Part shown: positions 25,954-33,732 of the stretch, piece after piece
Numbering within the stretch: the first letter of the stretch is position 1
Layout of the letters: the number at the start of each line of letters is the position of its first letter
Source of the DNA: Flavobacteriales bacterium
Lineage (GTDB): Bacteria; Bacteroidota; Bacteroidia; Flavobacteriales; Flavobacteriaceae
NCBI GenBank assembly: GCA_013205245.1
Contig: JABMNH010000027.1
Coordinates: 1-33,924 of the forward strand
Length of the DNA stretch: 33,924 nucleotides
Reading direction: 5' to 3'
The notes under the pieces: model-generated
Databases searched by the model: none
What the model saw: only the letters and a program-made list of their open reading frames with translations
Told to the model about the DNA's origin: nothing
Program-made: the position numbers and the translations under genes

Positions 25954-26660
25954 TGCAACAAATACACTTACAAGATCTTGGCCTAACAGATTATAAATTA
26001 GCCTTAGATTATCAAGAAAAACTGTTTGATGAAACCATTAAGATAAAACAAAAAAACAAAAACGACGGTTTAAATCTTCCAACTCAAAATCATTTTCTAT
26101 TTGTAGAACATCCACATGTGTATACTTTGGGCAAAAGTGGCGATTTTAATAATTTACTACTTACCGAAGCACAACTCAAAGCCAAAGGCGCTGCTTTTTA
26201 TAAAATAAATCGCGGTGGCGATATTACCTATCATGGTCCCGGTCAAATTGTGGGCTATCCTATTTTAGATCTCGATAATTTCTTTACGGATATTCATAAA
26301 TACATGCGTAATTTAGAAGAAGCCATCATACGAACCTTAGCAGAATATAATATTATGGGTACACGTAGTGATGGCGAAACAGGTGTTTGGTTAGATGTAG
26401 GCACACCATTTGCACGTAAAATTTGTGCTTTGGGCGTACGTAGCAGTCGTTGGGTTACCATGCACGGATTTGCCCTAAACGTGAATACCGACTTAGGTTA
26501 TTTTGATAATATTATTCCCTGTGGCATTCGCGGCAAAGCAGTCACTTCTATGCAAGGAGAATTGGGTAAAACTATTGACCAAGATGAAGTAAAAGTGAAA
26601 ATTTTAAAACACTTTGCCGAGTTGTTTGAGGCTGAATTTGTGAATTATAGCCCTAATTAA
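25953..26660 (+). CDS. lipB: Octanoyl-[ACP]:protein N-octanoyltransferase LipB
   Basis: Transfers octanoate from acyl carrier protein to lipoyl domains in lipoate synthesis. The 235-residue protein carries RGGDITYHGPGQ at 87-98, the catalytic Lys156 in RKICALGVRSSRWVTMHGFALNV, and the nucleophile Cys190 in IIPCGI, so it looks active. It is preceded by yqaE with a one-base overlap and followed by a weak hairpin terminator. lipA is not in the window. Confidence 0.96.
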   Translation: MQQIHLQDLGLTDYKLALDYQEKLFDETIKIKQKNKNDGLNLPTQNHFLFVEHPHVYTLGKSGDFNNLLLTEAQLKAKGAAFYKINRGGDITYHGPGQIVGYPILDLDNFFTDIHKYMRNLEEAIIRTLAEYNIMGTRSDGETGVWLDVGTPFARKICALGVRSSRWVTMHGFALNVNTDLGYFDNIIPCGIRGKAVTSMQGELGKTIDQDEVKVKILKHFAELFEAEFVNYSPN

Positions 26661-26678
26661 GAAACCTTAATTTTTTTT
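26655..26678 (+). terminator. Weak terminator at the end of lipB
   Basis: AATTAAG and CTTAATT form a 7-bp stem with loop AAAC and are followed by six more T. The stem overlaps the lipB stop codon and is AT-rich, so termination is probably incomplete. Confidence 0.55.
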
Positions 26679-26700
26679 ATAATTAAAAAATATATTTGAA

Positions 26701-27468
26701 TTGAATCAAACCATAAGTATTTTAGGATGTGGCTGGTTAGGTCTTCCTTTAGCAATTAGCTTATTTAAAGAAGGTTACCTTGTTAAGGGTTCAACAACAA
26801 GCTACCATAAATTAGAAACTATAAAATCATCTGGCGTTGTCCCTTATTTAATTGACTTAAATAGTATTGAAAAAAATATCTCAGAATTTTTAAAGTCTGA
26901 AATATTAATCATAAACATCACTTCAAAAAACACAGATAGTTTTAAAAATTTAATGGCTAAAATTGAATTGTCACCTGTAAAGAAGGTGCTGTTTATCAGT
27001 TCTATTTCTGTTTACGATAATAATAATCTAATTGTTACCGAAAAAACGCCTACTAATAAGTCGCCACTAAGTGAAATAGAATCCTTATTTTTTAATCATA
27101 AAGAATTTAAAACTAACATTCTTCGCTTTGGCGGATTGTTTGGTTACAATCGAAAACCTGGCAATTTTATTTCATCAAATAAGAAAATGAAAAATCCAGA
27201 AGGATATGTAAACCTTATCCATAGAGATGATTGTATCCGTATTATTGAACAAATTATTTTAAAAAATATTTGGGGAGAAATATTTAATGCCTGTGCCGAT
27301 TCACATCCTAAGAGACGGGATTTTTACATCAAAGAAGTTCTTAAATTAAGAACTGAAAAACCTATTTTTGATGAAGATTCATTAAATATTTACAAAATTG
27401 TAAGTGTTGAAAAATTAAAATCGATGTTAAATTTCAATTTTAAATATCCCGATTTAATGAAATATTGA
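26701..27468 (+). CDS. NAD(P)-binding Rossmann protein, YeeZ-like SDR
   Basis: A 255-residue atypical short-chain dehydrogenase/epimerase-like protein. It begins directly with a Rossmann nucleotide-binding loop (ISILGCGWLGLPLAISL), has the beta-4/alpha segment KKVLFISSISVYDNN in the place of the catalytic Ser/Tyr region, and LRFGGLFGYNRKPG. The YxxxK motif of active SDRs is not obvious, so catalytic activity is uncertain. It resembles E. coli YeeZ, whose substrate is not known. The start is TTG 26701, which is the only start that leaves a complete Rossmann loop. It lies 26 bases upstream of a second SDR-type gene and may be co-transcribed with it. Confidence 0.82.
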   Translation: MNQTISILGCGWLGLPLAISLFKEGYLVKGSTTSYHKLETIKSSGVVPYLIDLNSIEKNISEFLKSEILIINITSKNTDSFKNLMAKIELSPVKKVLFISSISVYDNNNLIVTEKTPTNKSPLSEIESLFFNHKEFKTNILRFGGLFGYNRKPGNFISSNKKMKNPEGYVNLIHRDDCIRIIEQIILKNIWGEIFNACADSHPKRRDFYIKEVLKLRTEKPIFDEDSLNIYKIVSVEKLKSMLNFNFKYPDLMKY

Positions 27469-27494
27469 TATAATTGTGAGTAAAAAAATCTGAA

Positions 27495-28400
27495 ATGTCA
27501 AAAATATTAATTACTGGGGGCAGTGGACTTGTAGGAAAACATCTCTGTATAAAATTACAAGAAAAAGGCTATGAAGTTGCTATTTTAAGTCGGTCTAAAA
27601 ATGAGCTATCTAAAATACCCACTTACACGTGGGATGTAGATAAAAATGAAATTGATAAAAACGCGATTAATTCTGCTGACTTCATCATCCATCTAGCAGG
27701 TGTTAATATCAGTGAGAGAAAATGGACATCTAAACAAAAGAAACTTATTTTAAATAGCAGAATACAATCAGGAAATTTAATTTTCAACCATATCGATAAA
27801 AATAACAATACCTTAAAAGCTTTTATAACAGCATCGGCAGTGGGCTTTTACGGCGCGGTAACTTCTGATAAAATTTTTGATGAAACAACAGCTGCTGCCA
27901 AAGATTTTCTAGGAAAAACCTGTGCTCAATGGGAACAAGTTGCCGATAAATTTACATCTATTGGCATTAGAACTGTAAAAATAAGAACAGGTATTGTACT
28001 TACTAAAAAAGGAGGGGCGCTTTCAAAAATCGCAAAACCTATAAAGTTAGGTTTAGGTGCGGCTATTGGGAGTGGCAAACAATATTTACCTTGGATTCAT
28101 ATTGATGACTTGTGTAACATTTACCTTAAAGCCATTGAAGATGAAAATATGGTTGGCTCATATAATGCAGTGGCTCCCGAAAAAATTAGCAATAAAGAAT
28201 TTAGTCACACATTAGCAATAAATCTAAAAAAACCTTTTTGGTTACCTAACATTCCTGCAATAATTTTAAGGTTAATTTTTGGTGAAATGTCGGTTATCTT
28301 ATTAAATGGGAGCCGTATTTCATCTGCTAAAATAGAAACTTCGGGTTATAAATTTAAATTCACTAATCTTGAAAGTGCTTTAAATCACTTAAAGTTGTGA
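27495..28400 (+). CDS. TIGR01777-family epimerase-like oxidoreductase
   Basis: A 301-residue extended [24 protein letters not shown] (NAD(P)-binding GGSGLVG), then [21 protein letters not shown] and [15 protein letters not shown], which mark the TIGR01777 (YfcH/SulA-like) family. Also visible are [16 protein letters not shown] and a C-terminal DUF1731-like region ([29 protein letters not shown]). In E. coli YfcH and plant relatives the substrate is unknown. It overlaps the convergent rnhB gene by 12 bases at their 3' ends. Confidence 0.9.
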   Translation: MSKILITGGSGLVGKHLCIKLQEKGYEVAILSRSKNELSKIPTYTWDVDKNEIDKNAINSADFIIHLAGVNISERKWTSKQKKLILNSRIQSGNLIFNHIDKNNNTLKAFITASAVGFYGAVTSDKIFDETTAAAKDFLGKTCAQWEQVADKFTSIGIRTVKIRTGIVLTKKGGALSKIAKPIKLGLGAAIGSGKQYLPWIHIDDLCNIYLKAIEDENMVGSYNAVAPEKISNKEFSHTLAINLKKPFWLPNIPAIILRLIFGEMSVILLNGSRISSAKIETSGYKFKFTNLESALNHLKL

Positions 28401-28988
28401 TTTCAATTGCTCAGGTAACAATCTAAAGGTTTTTCTGTGTAATGGTGTGATGCCAAATTGTCTAATCGCTTCGCGATGTTGTTTTGTAGGATACCCTTTA
28501 TTTTTATCCCAATGATATTGGGGATATTTTAGATGCTTCTCTTCCATAAAGTCATCACGATACGTTTTAGCCAACACACTGGCTGCAGCAATACTCATAA
28601 ATTTGGCGTCGCCTTTTACAATGGTTTGATGTGGAATATCGCCGTAAGGTTTAAAACGGTTGCCATCAACAATAATAAATTCGGGGACAATTTTTAACTT
28701 TTCAATGGCGCCATGCATCGCTTTAATAGAAGCATTTAAAATATTAACAACATCAATCTCTTTTTCGTCAATAAATGCCACGCCAAAAGCTATGGCTTCG
28801 GCTTCTATAATAGGGCGTAGTAATTGTCTATTTTTTTCTGAAAGCTGTTTAGAATCGTTTAATAACGGGTGATAAAAATGGCGCGGCAAAACAACAGCAG
28901 CAGCCACAACAGGGCCTGATAAACATCCGCGTCCAGCTTCATCAGTGCCAGCTTCTAAAGTGTATTTTGAATAATATTTTGCTAACAT
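28389..28988 (-). CDS. rnhB: Ribonuclease HII
   Basis: Cuts RNA in RNA-DNA hybrids and removes single ribonucleotides from DNA. The protein has [23 protein letters not shown] (first acidic cluster), [11 protein letters not shown], the IVDGNRF motif and [14 protein letters not shown] with the conserved Asp. ATG 28988 ([14 protein letters not shown], 199 residues) matches the usual start; the frame also offers ATG 29006. A minus-strand TACATTTG (29001-28994) lies inside the longer version, which argues against it, although it would make the transcript almost leaderless. It is divergent from the putative porin. Confidence 0.94.
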   Translation of the reverse strand: MLAKYYSKYTLEAGTDEAGRGCLSGPVVAAAVVLPRHFYHPLLNDSKQLSEKNRQLLRPIIEAEAIAFGVAFIDEKEIDVVNILNASIKAMHGAIEKLKIVPEFIIVDGNRFKPYGDIPHQTIVKGDAKFMSIAAASVLAKTYRDDFMEEKHLKYPQYHWDKNKGYPTKQHREAIRQFGITPLHRKTFRLLPEQLKSQL

Positions 28989-29060
28989 AAGCTCAAATGT
29001 ATCCAAAAATGAGCAATAAGTTTGGGCATTTCTTTAACAATTTATTTATATCAAAAAGTT

Positions 29061-29068
29061 TATCTTTG
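29061..29068 (+). promoter_or_regulatory. Putative -7 promoter element for the porin gene
   Basis: TATCTTTG is a perfect TAnnTTTG match 17 bases before ATG 29086. It overlaps the upstream GTG 29068, which therefore cannot be in the transcript if this promoter is used. No convincing TTTG -33 box was seen. Confidence 0.55.
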
Positions 29069-29085
29069 TGTTTGTTAAAAATTAT

Positions 29086-31056
29086 ATGAGAAGACTTATA
29101 TTTCTTAGTATTTTAATATGTTTCGGTTGGCAAACACATGCCCAAATAGGCAATGTATTAAAAAACAAAGGCGGCTATACAAATGGCAGATTTAATCAAA
29201 ACGATACGACTTTTAATAAATTTGTTGATGTTAAAATTTTAGGTGAAACCAAATATACCGATTATAAAATAATTTCTTATTACAACGACACCACTTATAT
29301 AGACACAACACTCACTATTCAAAAGGAATACAAACACAATTATATTTTAAAAGATAATTTTGAATTGATGCCTTTTGAAAATATGGGGCAAACTTATACA
29401 AGCTTAGGTTATGATTTTAATGATGCTGACTTCTTCCCTATTTTAGGCGCTAAAGCAAAACGTTTTGATTTCCATACAGTAAAGGATATCAGTTATTACA
29501 GAGTACCGACACCTACTACCATATTTACACATAAAACTGGTTTTCAACAAGGACAAATGTTGAATGCGTTTTTGACAATGAATACATCAGAACGCAAAAA
29601 TTTTTCGATTGGCTATAAAGGTTTACGTTCTCTAGGATTTTATAGAAATGAATTAAGCAGCCATGGGAATTTTACTTTTACCTTTAACTACAAAACAAAA
29701 AACGACAAGTACAGCATTAGAGGCCATGTTGTTAACCAAGATTTAATTAATTACGAAAATGGTGGTATTGTAAAATCTGGCATTCCCTTGTTTGAAAGTA
29801 ACCATCCTCAATTTATACAGCGCTCGCGTTTTGATGTTAATTTGAATAATGCCCTAAGTGTACTTCGTACCAATCGGTATTATTTTGAACAAGATTATAA
29901 AATCTGGCAAAGACAAGACACAATCACTAAGAAAAAATCTTATTTGCGTATTGGTCATGTGTATAATTACCAATTATCGCATTATGAATTTAGCGAATCG
30001 AGTGCTTCTACTTCTTTTTTTGGGACAGCTTCTAAAAAAATTAACGATAAACTCATCCTAAATAAAAAATACAACCAATTATTTTTAGGACTTAAAGCGC
30101 CCATAGTTTTAGGTGAAGTCACTTTTAAACTCGAAAATTACAATTATGATTACGGCTATGCCGCCGATACAACTGTTAGCACAACAACGCTTCCAAACGC
30201 ACTTAAAGGCAATACCGTTGCCATTGGTGGTACTTGGAAAGCCCAGCTGAAACATTTCTATCTCAATGCCGATGCCTCTAATATTTTAACAGGGCCGCTC
30301 AGTGGCAATAGGCTTAAAGCCGATGCCATTCTCAAAAAAGACAGTGTCTATTCGTTTATTGTAGGAGCGCTTATAACCAGCAAATCGCCTAATTTTAATT
30401 ATGTGCTTTACCGAAGTGCTTATGATGCTTACAATTGGCAAAACAATTTTAAAAACGAACGTTTAAAAAACATTCACGCCCAAATAAAAACCGAAAAATT
30501 CGGTGAAATTGAAGCGCAATTCAACAACATTACCAATTATACTTATTTTGGTTTACCCGATGCAAGTACATTACAAACCAAGCCAGAACAAGCTTCAAGT
30601 AAGGTTAGTTATTTTAAATTAAAAATTCATAAAGAATTTAAAAAGGGAAAGTTTGCCTTAGACAATACCTTTATGTTTAACAATGTTTCTAGTGGTTCTG
30701 ATGTGTTTAGAGTGCCTAATTTTGTAACTAGAAATACAATTTATTATTCCAATTTTCTTTTTAAAGGAAACCCTTTATACTTACAAACGGGTATTACATT
30801 TAAATATTTTAGCGCATATTATGCCAACAGTTTTAATCCGTTATTAAACGAATTCAGCTTACAAAATGACACAAAAATTGGTGGATTCCCGATGCTTAAC
30901 TTTTTTGTAAATGCGCAAATACAACGCACACGTATCTTTTTTAAAGTAGAACATTTTAACCCTGGTTTTACGGGTTATAATTACTATGCGGCACCCAATT
31001 ATCCTTATCGTGATTTATCTGTACGCTTTGGTTTGGTGTGGAATTTCTTTATTTAG
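29086..31056 (+). CDS. Putative outer-membrane porin (Porin_10 type)
   Basis: A 656-residue outer-membrane beta-barrel protein. The N-terminus is a signal peptide (MRRLIFLSILICFGWQTHA, cleavage probably before QIGN). The remainder is rich in alternating aromatic/polar strands with many Asn/Tyr, and it ends in a barrel-like strand LSVRFGLVWNFF with a terminal aromatic. It matches the Bacteroidetes putative porin family as I know it (MGQTYTSLGYDF-like segment, GADAKRFDFH-like segment). Substrate is not known. The frame opens at GTG 29068, but ATG 29086 starts the signal peptide and follows the likely promoter. The rnhB/porin divergent pair is a recurring arrangement in the phylum. Confidence 0.87.
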   Translation: MRRLIFLSILICFGWQTHAQIGNVLKNKGGYTNGRFNQNDTTFNKFVDVKILGETKYTDYKIISYYNDTTYIDTTLTIQKEYKHNYILKDNFELMPFENMGQTYTSLGYDFNDADFFPILGAKAKRFDFHTVKDISYYRVPTPTTIFTHKTGFQQGQMLNAFLTMNTSERKNFSIGYKGLRSLGFYRNELSSHGNFTFTFNYKTKNDKYSIRGHVVNQDLINYENGGIVKSGIPLFESNHPQFIQRSRFDVNLNNALSVLRTNRYYFEQDYKIWQRQDTITKKKSYLRIGHVYNYQLSHYEFSESSASTSFFGTASKKINDKLILNKKYNQLFLGLKAPIVLGEVTFKLENYNYDYGYAADTTVSTTTLPNALKGNTVAIGGTWKAQLKHFYLNADASNILTGPLSGNRLKADAILKKDSVYSFIVGALITSKSPNFNYVLYRSAYDAYNWQNNFKNERLKNIHAQIKTEKFGEIEAQFNNITNYTYFGLPDASTLQTKPEQASSKVSYFKLKIHKEFKKGKFALDNTFMFNNVSSGSDVFRVPNFVTRNTIYYSNFLFKGNPLYLQTGITFKYFSAYYANSFNPLLNEFSLQNDTKIGGFPMLNFFVNAQIQRTRIFFKVEHFNPGFTGYNYYAAPNYPYRDLSVRFGLVWNFFI

Positions 31057-31070
31057 TTGCCCATCCTATA

Positions 31071-31089
31071 TCCTTCCCAAAGGGAAGGA
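31071..31089. terminator. Hairpin after the porin gene
   Basis: An 8-bp perfect stem (TCCTTCCC/GGGAAGGA, loop AAA) lies 15 bases after the porin stop. It has no T-run on the plus strand, so it is only a weak terminator candidate. The 31057-31173 gap has no other recognisable feature apart from a short stem with a T8 run on the minus strand (near 31110-31142) that could serve nhaC. Confidence 0.45.
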
Positions 31090-31173
31090 CTTTACATACA
31101 ATCTCCTAAAAAAAACAGATGCCTATAACTTAAAATATCTGCATAAACTAAACATAATTTATACAGTGGGATA

Positions 31174-32634
31174 CTATTTGGTCTTAGAAGAATCTGCTAA
31201 CATCTTAATTTTGATATTTAGAGCTGCAAATAACAAAGTCATAAAAGGACTCAAATAATTAAAAACGGCATAAGGTAAATAAGATAATGTATCAACACCT
31301 AAAACGCCAGATTGATAAGCCCCACAGGTATTCCAAGGCACTAATACAGATGTAACGGTACCTGAATCCTCTAAAGTCCGACTTAAATTTTCGGGTGCTA
31401 AACCGCGTTTTTTATACGCTTTTTCAAACATTTTTCCGGGAACTACTATTGCTAAATATTGATCGGAAGCAGTAACGTTTAAAGCCAAACAACTGGCAAC
31501 AGTACTGGCAAATAAACCAAATATTGAATTTGACATTTTAAGCAAAGCATCACTAATTTTAGACAAAGCGCCAATAGCATCCATGATGCCTCCAAAAACC
31601 ATGGCACATAAAATTAACCAGATTGTAGACAGCATGCCTTTCATCCCCCCTGAGGTAAATAAATCGTTTAAAGTAGCATTAGAAGTAACTATAGACGTAT
31701 CAACAGTCATAGAATTCATAATGGTTTTGTATGCCGACTCAAAAGTGATTGTGCTCATGCCAGATAATTGCATGATAATTTTTGACTGAAAAATAAGTGC
31801 AAAAACAGCTCCTAACAAAGTCCCAATAAGTAATGCTACTAAAGGCTCAGTTTTTCTAATAATTAAAAATATAACTGTTCCAGGCACTAAAAATAACCAA
31901 GGTGTGATATGAAATGTTTCTTTAATGGCACCTAATATTACAGTAGTATCTGTATCTCCTTTTATATCTAAATTCAATCCTAAAATTATGAAAACAATAA
32001 GTGTAATGATATACGTTGGTATGGTTGTAAGTGCCATATAGCGGATATGGGTAAACAAATCTGTTCCTGCCATAGCAGGTGCTAAATTTGTAGTATCGCT
32101 TAAAGGCGACATTTTATCGCCAAAATAAGCGCCAGATAACACAGCACCGGCTACCATCCCAGAAGGAATTCCTAAAGTATTTCCGATGCCAATAAGTGCA
32201 ATACCAACGGTAGCTGAGGTTGTCCAAGAACTACCAGTAGCTATAGATATTAAAGAGCAAATAATTACTGTAGCTGGTAAAAATATGGTTGGATTTAAAA
32301 TTTCTAGACCGTAATAAATCATAGAAGGAATAACACCACTAATGAGCCAAGTACCCGCTAATGAACCAACAAATAATAAAATTAAAATAGCACCTGTGGT
32401 AGATTTTACATTACTAGCCACATCTTCTATCATTTTTTTGTAAGACACCTTATTAATAAAACCTATAATTGCTGCAACTGCACCACCCATTAATAGTATA
32501 AACTGATTTGAGCCACCAAGTGCATCATCTCCATAAACACTTACATTATAGGCTAGCATTAGCACCAGTATAAGTACTGGAATTAAAGCTTGCCAAATGG
32601 TTAATTCTTTATTTTTAGTAATTTGAACAGACAT
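31174..32634 (-). CDS. nhaC: Na+/H+ antiporter, NhaC family
   Basis: Inner-membrane sodium/proton antiporter of 486 residues with about 11-12 predicted helices. Family motifs: GSSWTTSATVGIALIGIG, GAYFGDKMSPLSDTTNLAPAMAG (with the conserved Asp residues expected to bind the ion), NVTASDQYLAIVVPGKMF and SGTVTSVLVPWNTCGAYQ. It should export Na+ in exchange for protons, useful for pH and salt homeostasis in a marine or alkaline habitat (inference). It is separated from the next minus-strand gene upstream by a strong terminator, so it is probably transcribed on its own. Confidence 0.93.
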   Translation of the reverse strand: MSVQITKNKELTIWQALIPVLILVLMLAYNVSVYGDDALGGSNQFILLMGGAVAAIIGFINKVSYKKMIEDVASNVKSTTGAILILLFVGSLAGTWLISGVIPSMIYYGLEILNPTIFLPATVIICSLISIATGSSWTTSATVGIALIGIGNTLGIPSGMVAGAVLSGAYFGDKMSPLSDTTNLAPAMAGTDLFTHIRYMALTTIPTYIITLIVFIILGLNLDIKGDTDTTVILGAIKETFHITPWLFLVPGTVIFLIIRKTEPLVALLIGTLLGAVFALIFQSKIIMQLSGMSTITFESAYKTIMNSMTVDTSIVTSNATLNDLFTSGGMKGMLSTIWLILCAMVFGGIMDAIGALSKISDALLKMSNSIFGLFASTVASCLALNVTASDQYLAIVVPGKMFEKAYKKRGLAPENLSRTLEDSGTVTSVLVPWNTCGAYQSGVLGVDTLSYLPYAVFNYLSPFMTLLFAALNIKIKMLADSSKTK

Positions 32635-32682
32635 ATCGTTTTATTTTAAGAAGTGTAATGATACAAAAATCTTGTAGAAGTA

Positions 32683-32710
32683 AAAAATCCTGCTTAAAAG
32701 CAGGATTTTT
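32683..32710 (-). terminator. Terminator between the small membrane protein gene and nhaC
   Basis: A near-perfect stem of up to 13 bp (AAAAATCCTGCTT with AAGCAGGATTTTT) carries T-runs on both sides and lies just after the stop of the gene ending at 32720 on the minus strand. It may act in both directions. Confidence 0.88.
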
Positions 32711-32719
32711 ATAATTTTT

Positions 32720-33148
32720 TTAGGCGCGATAATAATCGGCTTTCCAGTTTTTGATGGCTTTTTTAATAGCATCTTCGCTCATAGCATCTTTTACTGCTTT
32801 TTCGGCTAAGGCTGGAAATTCTTCATCAGACGCAAAGCGTAATCCTACAATTTGCCTTGCTGACAAATCTGATGGTAATTGATTTTTTGTTAATAAATAA
32901 TATCTAAATTTCTCTTCGGCAATAATGGCACGGTCTTGAGCTTTAAGCGCAAACCCTCTTGAAAAGAAAAAGGCTAATAATAATAAAACAGACACCAATA
33001 CTAATAATGATGCCGAATATAGATTTTCTGGTGCTGTATTTAAAAGGTTCATAACAGCTCCAATAATCAAAGCTAAGACACCTAAAAGACCTACAACATG
33101 ATACCCAAACACAAATTTCCTATGATTTTTATAATTTTGAATTTCCAT
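32720..33148 (-). CDS. Small two-helix membrane protein (probably DUF6526)
   Basis: A 142-residue protein with a short basic start (MEIQNYKNHRKFVFGYHVVG), two hydrophobic helices (about 16-36 and 43-66), and a soluble C-terminal half with the conserved-looking RYYLLTKNQLPSDLSARQIVGLRFASDEEFPALAEKAV. I associate this pattern with the uncharacterised DUF6526 family of Bacteroidetes, with moderate certainty. No function is known. It has no close partner; a terminator follows. Confidence 0.75.
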   Translation of the reverse strand: MEIQNYKNHRKFVFGYHVVGLLGVLALIIGAVMNLLNTAPENLYSASLLVLVSVLLLLAFFFSRGFALKAQDRAIIAEEKFRYYLLTKNQLPSDLSARQIVGLRFASDEEFPALAEKAVKDAMSEDAIKKAIKNWKADYYRA

Positions 33149-33311
33149 AAATATTTTGGTTTAAAGTTATATTCTGTAAATATACTTTTTTTTAAATCAA
33201 AACAAATATTGACATAAAATCTAGAATGAGTGGGCATTGTATTTTTCTCTAGTTAATCTGCTACTGAAAATTACCAATCAACTTAAAAAATCGGATTGGG
33301 ATTGTGATTAA
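33149..33311. other. Gene-free AT-rich stretch
   Basis: This part of the long intergenic region before the tRNAs shows no open frame with family resemblance, no tRNA and no clear promoter element. It leads into the decayed tRNA-like segment, and its 3' end (AATCGGATTGGGATTG, near 33287-33305) resembles a degraded tRNA terminator on the minus strand. Confidence 0.6.
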
Positions 33312-33346
33312 TGTGGCCCCTACTGGATTACCTGTGGTGATCCAGT
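33312..33346 (-). pseudogene. Decayed tRNA 3' end
   Basis: On the minus strand this segment ends AATCCAGTAGGGGCCAC, the form of a tRNA T-arm strand, acceptor strand and discriminator. The matching T-stem strand ACTGG is present, but the T-loop is replaced by about 15 unrelated bases, and no anticodon arm or 5' acceptor follows. The flank ATTGTGATTAATGTGG resembles the flank of the intact tRNA-Val at 33472-33485, suggesting an old tandem tRNA copy. The same bases form an 11-bp imperfect inverted repeat (33322-33332 with 33336-33346). Confidence 0.5.
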
Positions 33347-33374
33347 AAAACCTACTCCTGCAAATACAATCCTC

Positions 33375-33391
33375 AAAAAGCTTTGCTTTTT
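33375..33391. repeat. AAAAAGC/GCTTTTT hairpin
   Basis: A 7-bp perfect inverted repeat with loop TTT. It is terminator-like but belongs to no visible gene. The wording AAAAAGCTTTGCTTTTT is one I recall near tRNA genes in other Flavobacteria (unverified). Confidence 0.4.
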
Positions 33392-33443
33392 ATGTTTTTT
33401 GTTTTCCTGTATTGAAAAATAAACTTTACTTGCAAAATCAAAA

Positions 33444-33471
33444 AATCCTGATACAATTTTGTGTCAGGATT
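33444..33471 (-). terminator. Terminator of tRNA-Val(GAC)
   Basis: On the minus strand AATCCTGACACA pairs with TGTATCAGGATT (12 bp with one G-U/mismatch, loop AAAT), followed by a T5-T6 run. It starts about 10 bases after the tRNA 3' end. Confidence 0.85.
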
Positions 33472-33481
33472 GTAATTGATG

Positions 33482-33571
33482 TGGGTCATACTGGATTCGA
33501 ACCAGCGACTTCTACCCTGTCAAGGTAACACTCTAAACCTCCCGATAGCTATCGGGATGAGTTAATGACCC
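33482..33571 (-). tRNA. tRNA-Val, anticodon GAC, with an enlarged D-loop
   Basis: Reading the minus strand: acceptor GGGTCAT/ATGACCC, D-stem ACTC/GAGT, anticodon stem TTACC/GGTAG with loop TTGACAG (anticodon GAC, codons GUC/GUU), variable loop AAGTC, T-arm GCTGG-TTCGAAT-CCAGT, discriminator A. All stems pair, and G18-G19 and T-loop bases needed for the elbow are kept. No CCA is encoded. The D-loop is abnormal: an 18-nt perfect palindrome (33540-33557) stands between A14 and GG, where GTT is expected, bringing the gene to 90 bases. Function is plausible but not certain; a pseudogene is possible. Confidence 0.8.
33540..33557. repeat. 18-bp perfect palindrome in the tRNA D-loop
   Basis: TCCCGATAGCTATCGGGA equals its own reverse complement and can fold as a 7-bp stem with loop AGCT. 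I recall CCCGATAGCTATCGGG as a common interspersed palindrome in flavobacterial genomes, usually intergenic (recollection, not checked). It occurs once in this window. Confidence 0.9.
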
Positions 33572-33583
33572 TTTGTGTGTATA

Positions 33584-33636
33584 GTCCTGAAATAGGTTGA
33601 CTAAATAATCATAAAAGAGTCAACCTATTTCAGGAC
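33584..33636. repeat. 19-bp perfect inverted repeat pair (possible IS ends or MITE)
   Basis: GTCCTGAAATAGGTTGACT (33584-33602) and its exact reverse complement (33618-33636) are separated by 15 AT-rich bases. There is no T-run to suggest a terminator and no transposase. The arm sequence resembles insertion-sequence ends I recall in Bacteroidetes, so this may be a minimal non-autonomous element or an excision scar. No flanking direct repeat is obvious. It lies 13 bases upstream of the tRNA-Val(GAC) gene on that gene's strand. Confidence 0.75.
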
Positions 33637-33637
33637 G

Positions 33638-33666
33638 CTACAGTGTAATTTAATAATTTACTGTAG
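33638..33666. repeat. CTACAGT/ACTGTAG inverted repeat
   Basis: Arms CTACAGT (33638-33644) and ACTGTAG (33660-33666) with an inner AATT-TAAT-AATT pairing can form an interrupted hairpin directly adjoining the 19-bp repeat pair. Its role is unknown; it may be part of the same element. Confidence 0.5.
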
Positions 33667-33698
33667 AGGATGTAGGTTGTAAAGTCCATTTTAAATAA

Positions 33699-33731
33699 AA
33701 AAAGTCCTCTTGAAAAACAAGAGGACTTTTT
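33699..33731. terminator. Strong bidirectional terminator after tRNA-Val(TAC)
   Basis: A 14-bp perfect stem (AAAAAGTCCTCTTG with CAAGAGGACTTTTT, loop AAAAA) begins two bases beyond the tRNA discriminator on the minus strand and is followed there by a T-run. This part of the tRNA unit has the low GC of the main genome. Confidence 0.9.
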
Positions 33732-33732
33732 G

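Noticed and set aside
25746..25967. 73-codon minus-strand open frame opposite yqaE
   Set aside because: It is the antisense of a clear YqaE protein and lies in the lysS/yqaE promoter region.
30986..31258. 90-codon plus-strand open frame after the porin gene
   Set aside because: It overlaps the conserved porin C-terminus in another frame and the antisense end of nhaC; the product looks like a random hydrophobic peptide.
33350..33420. Minus-strand reading that looks like the tail of a tRNA-adjacent GIY-YIG-type protein
   Set aside because: Only about 22 codons are open, there is no start and no GIY-YIG motif; similarity is from memory and cannot be supported.
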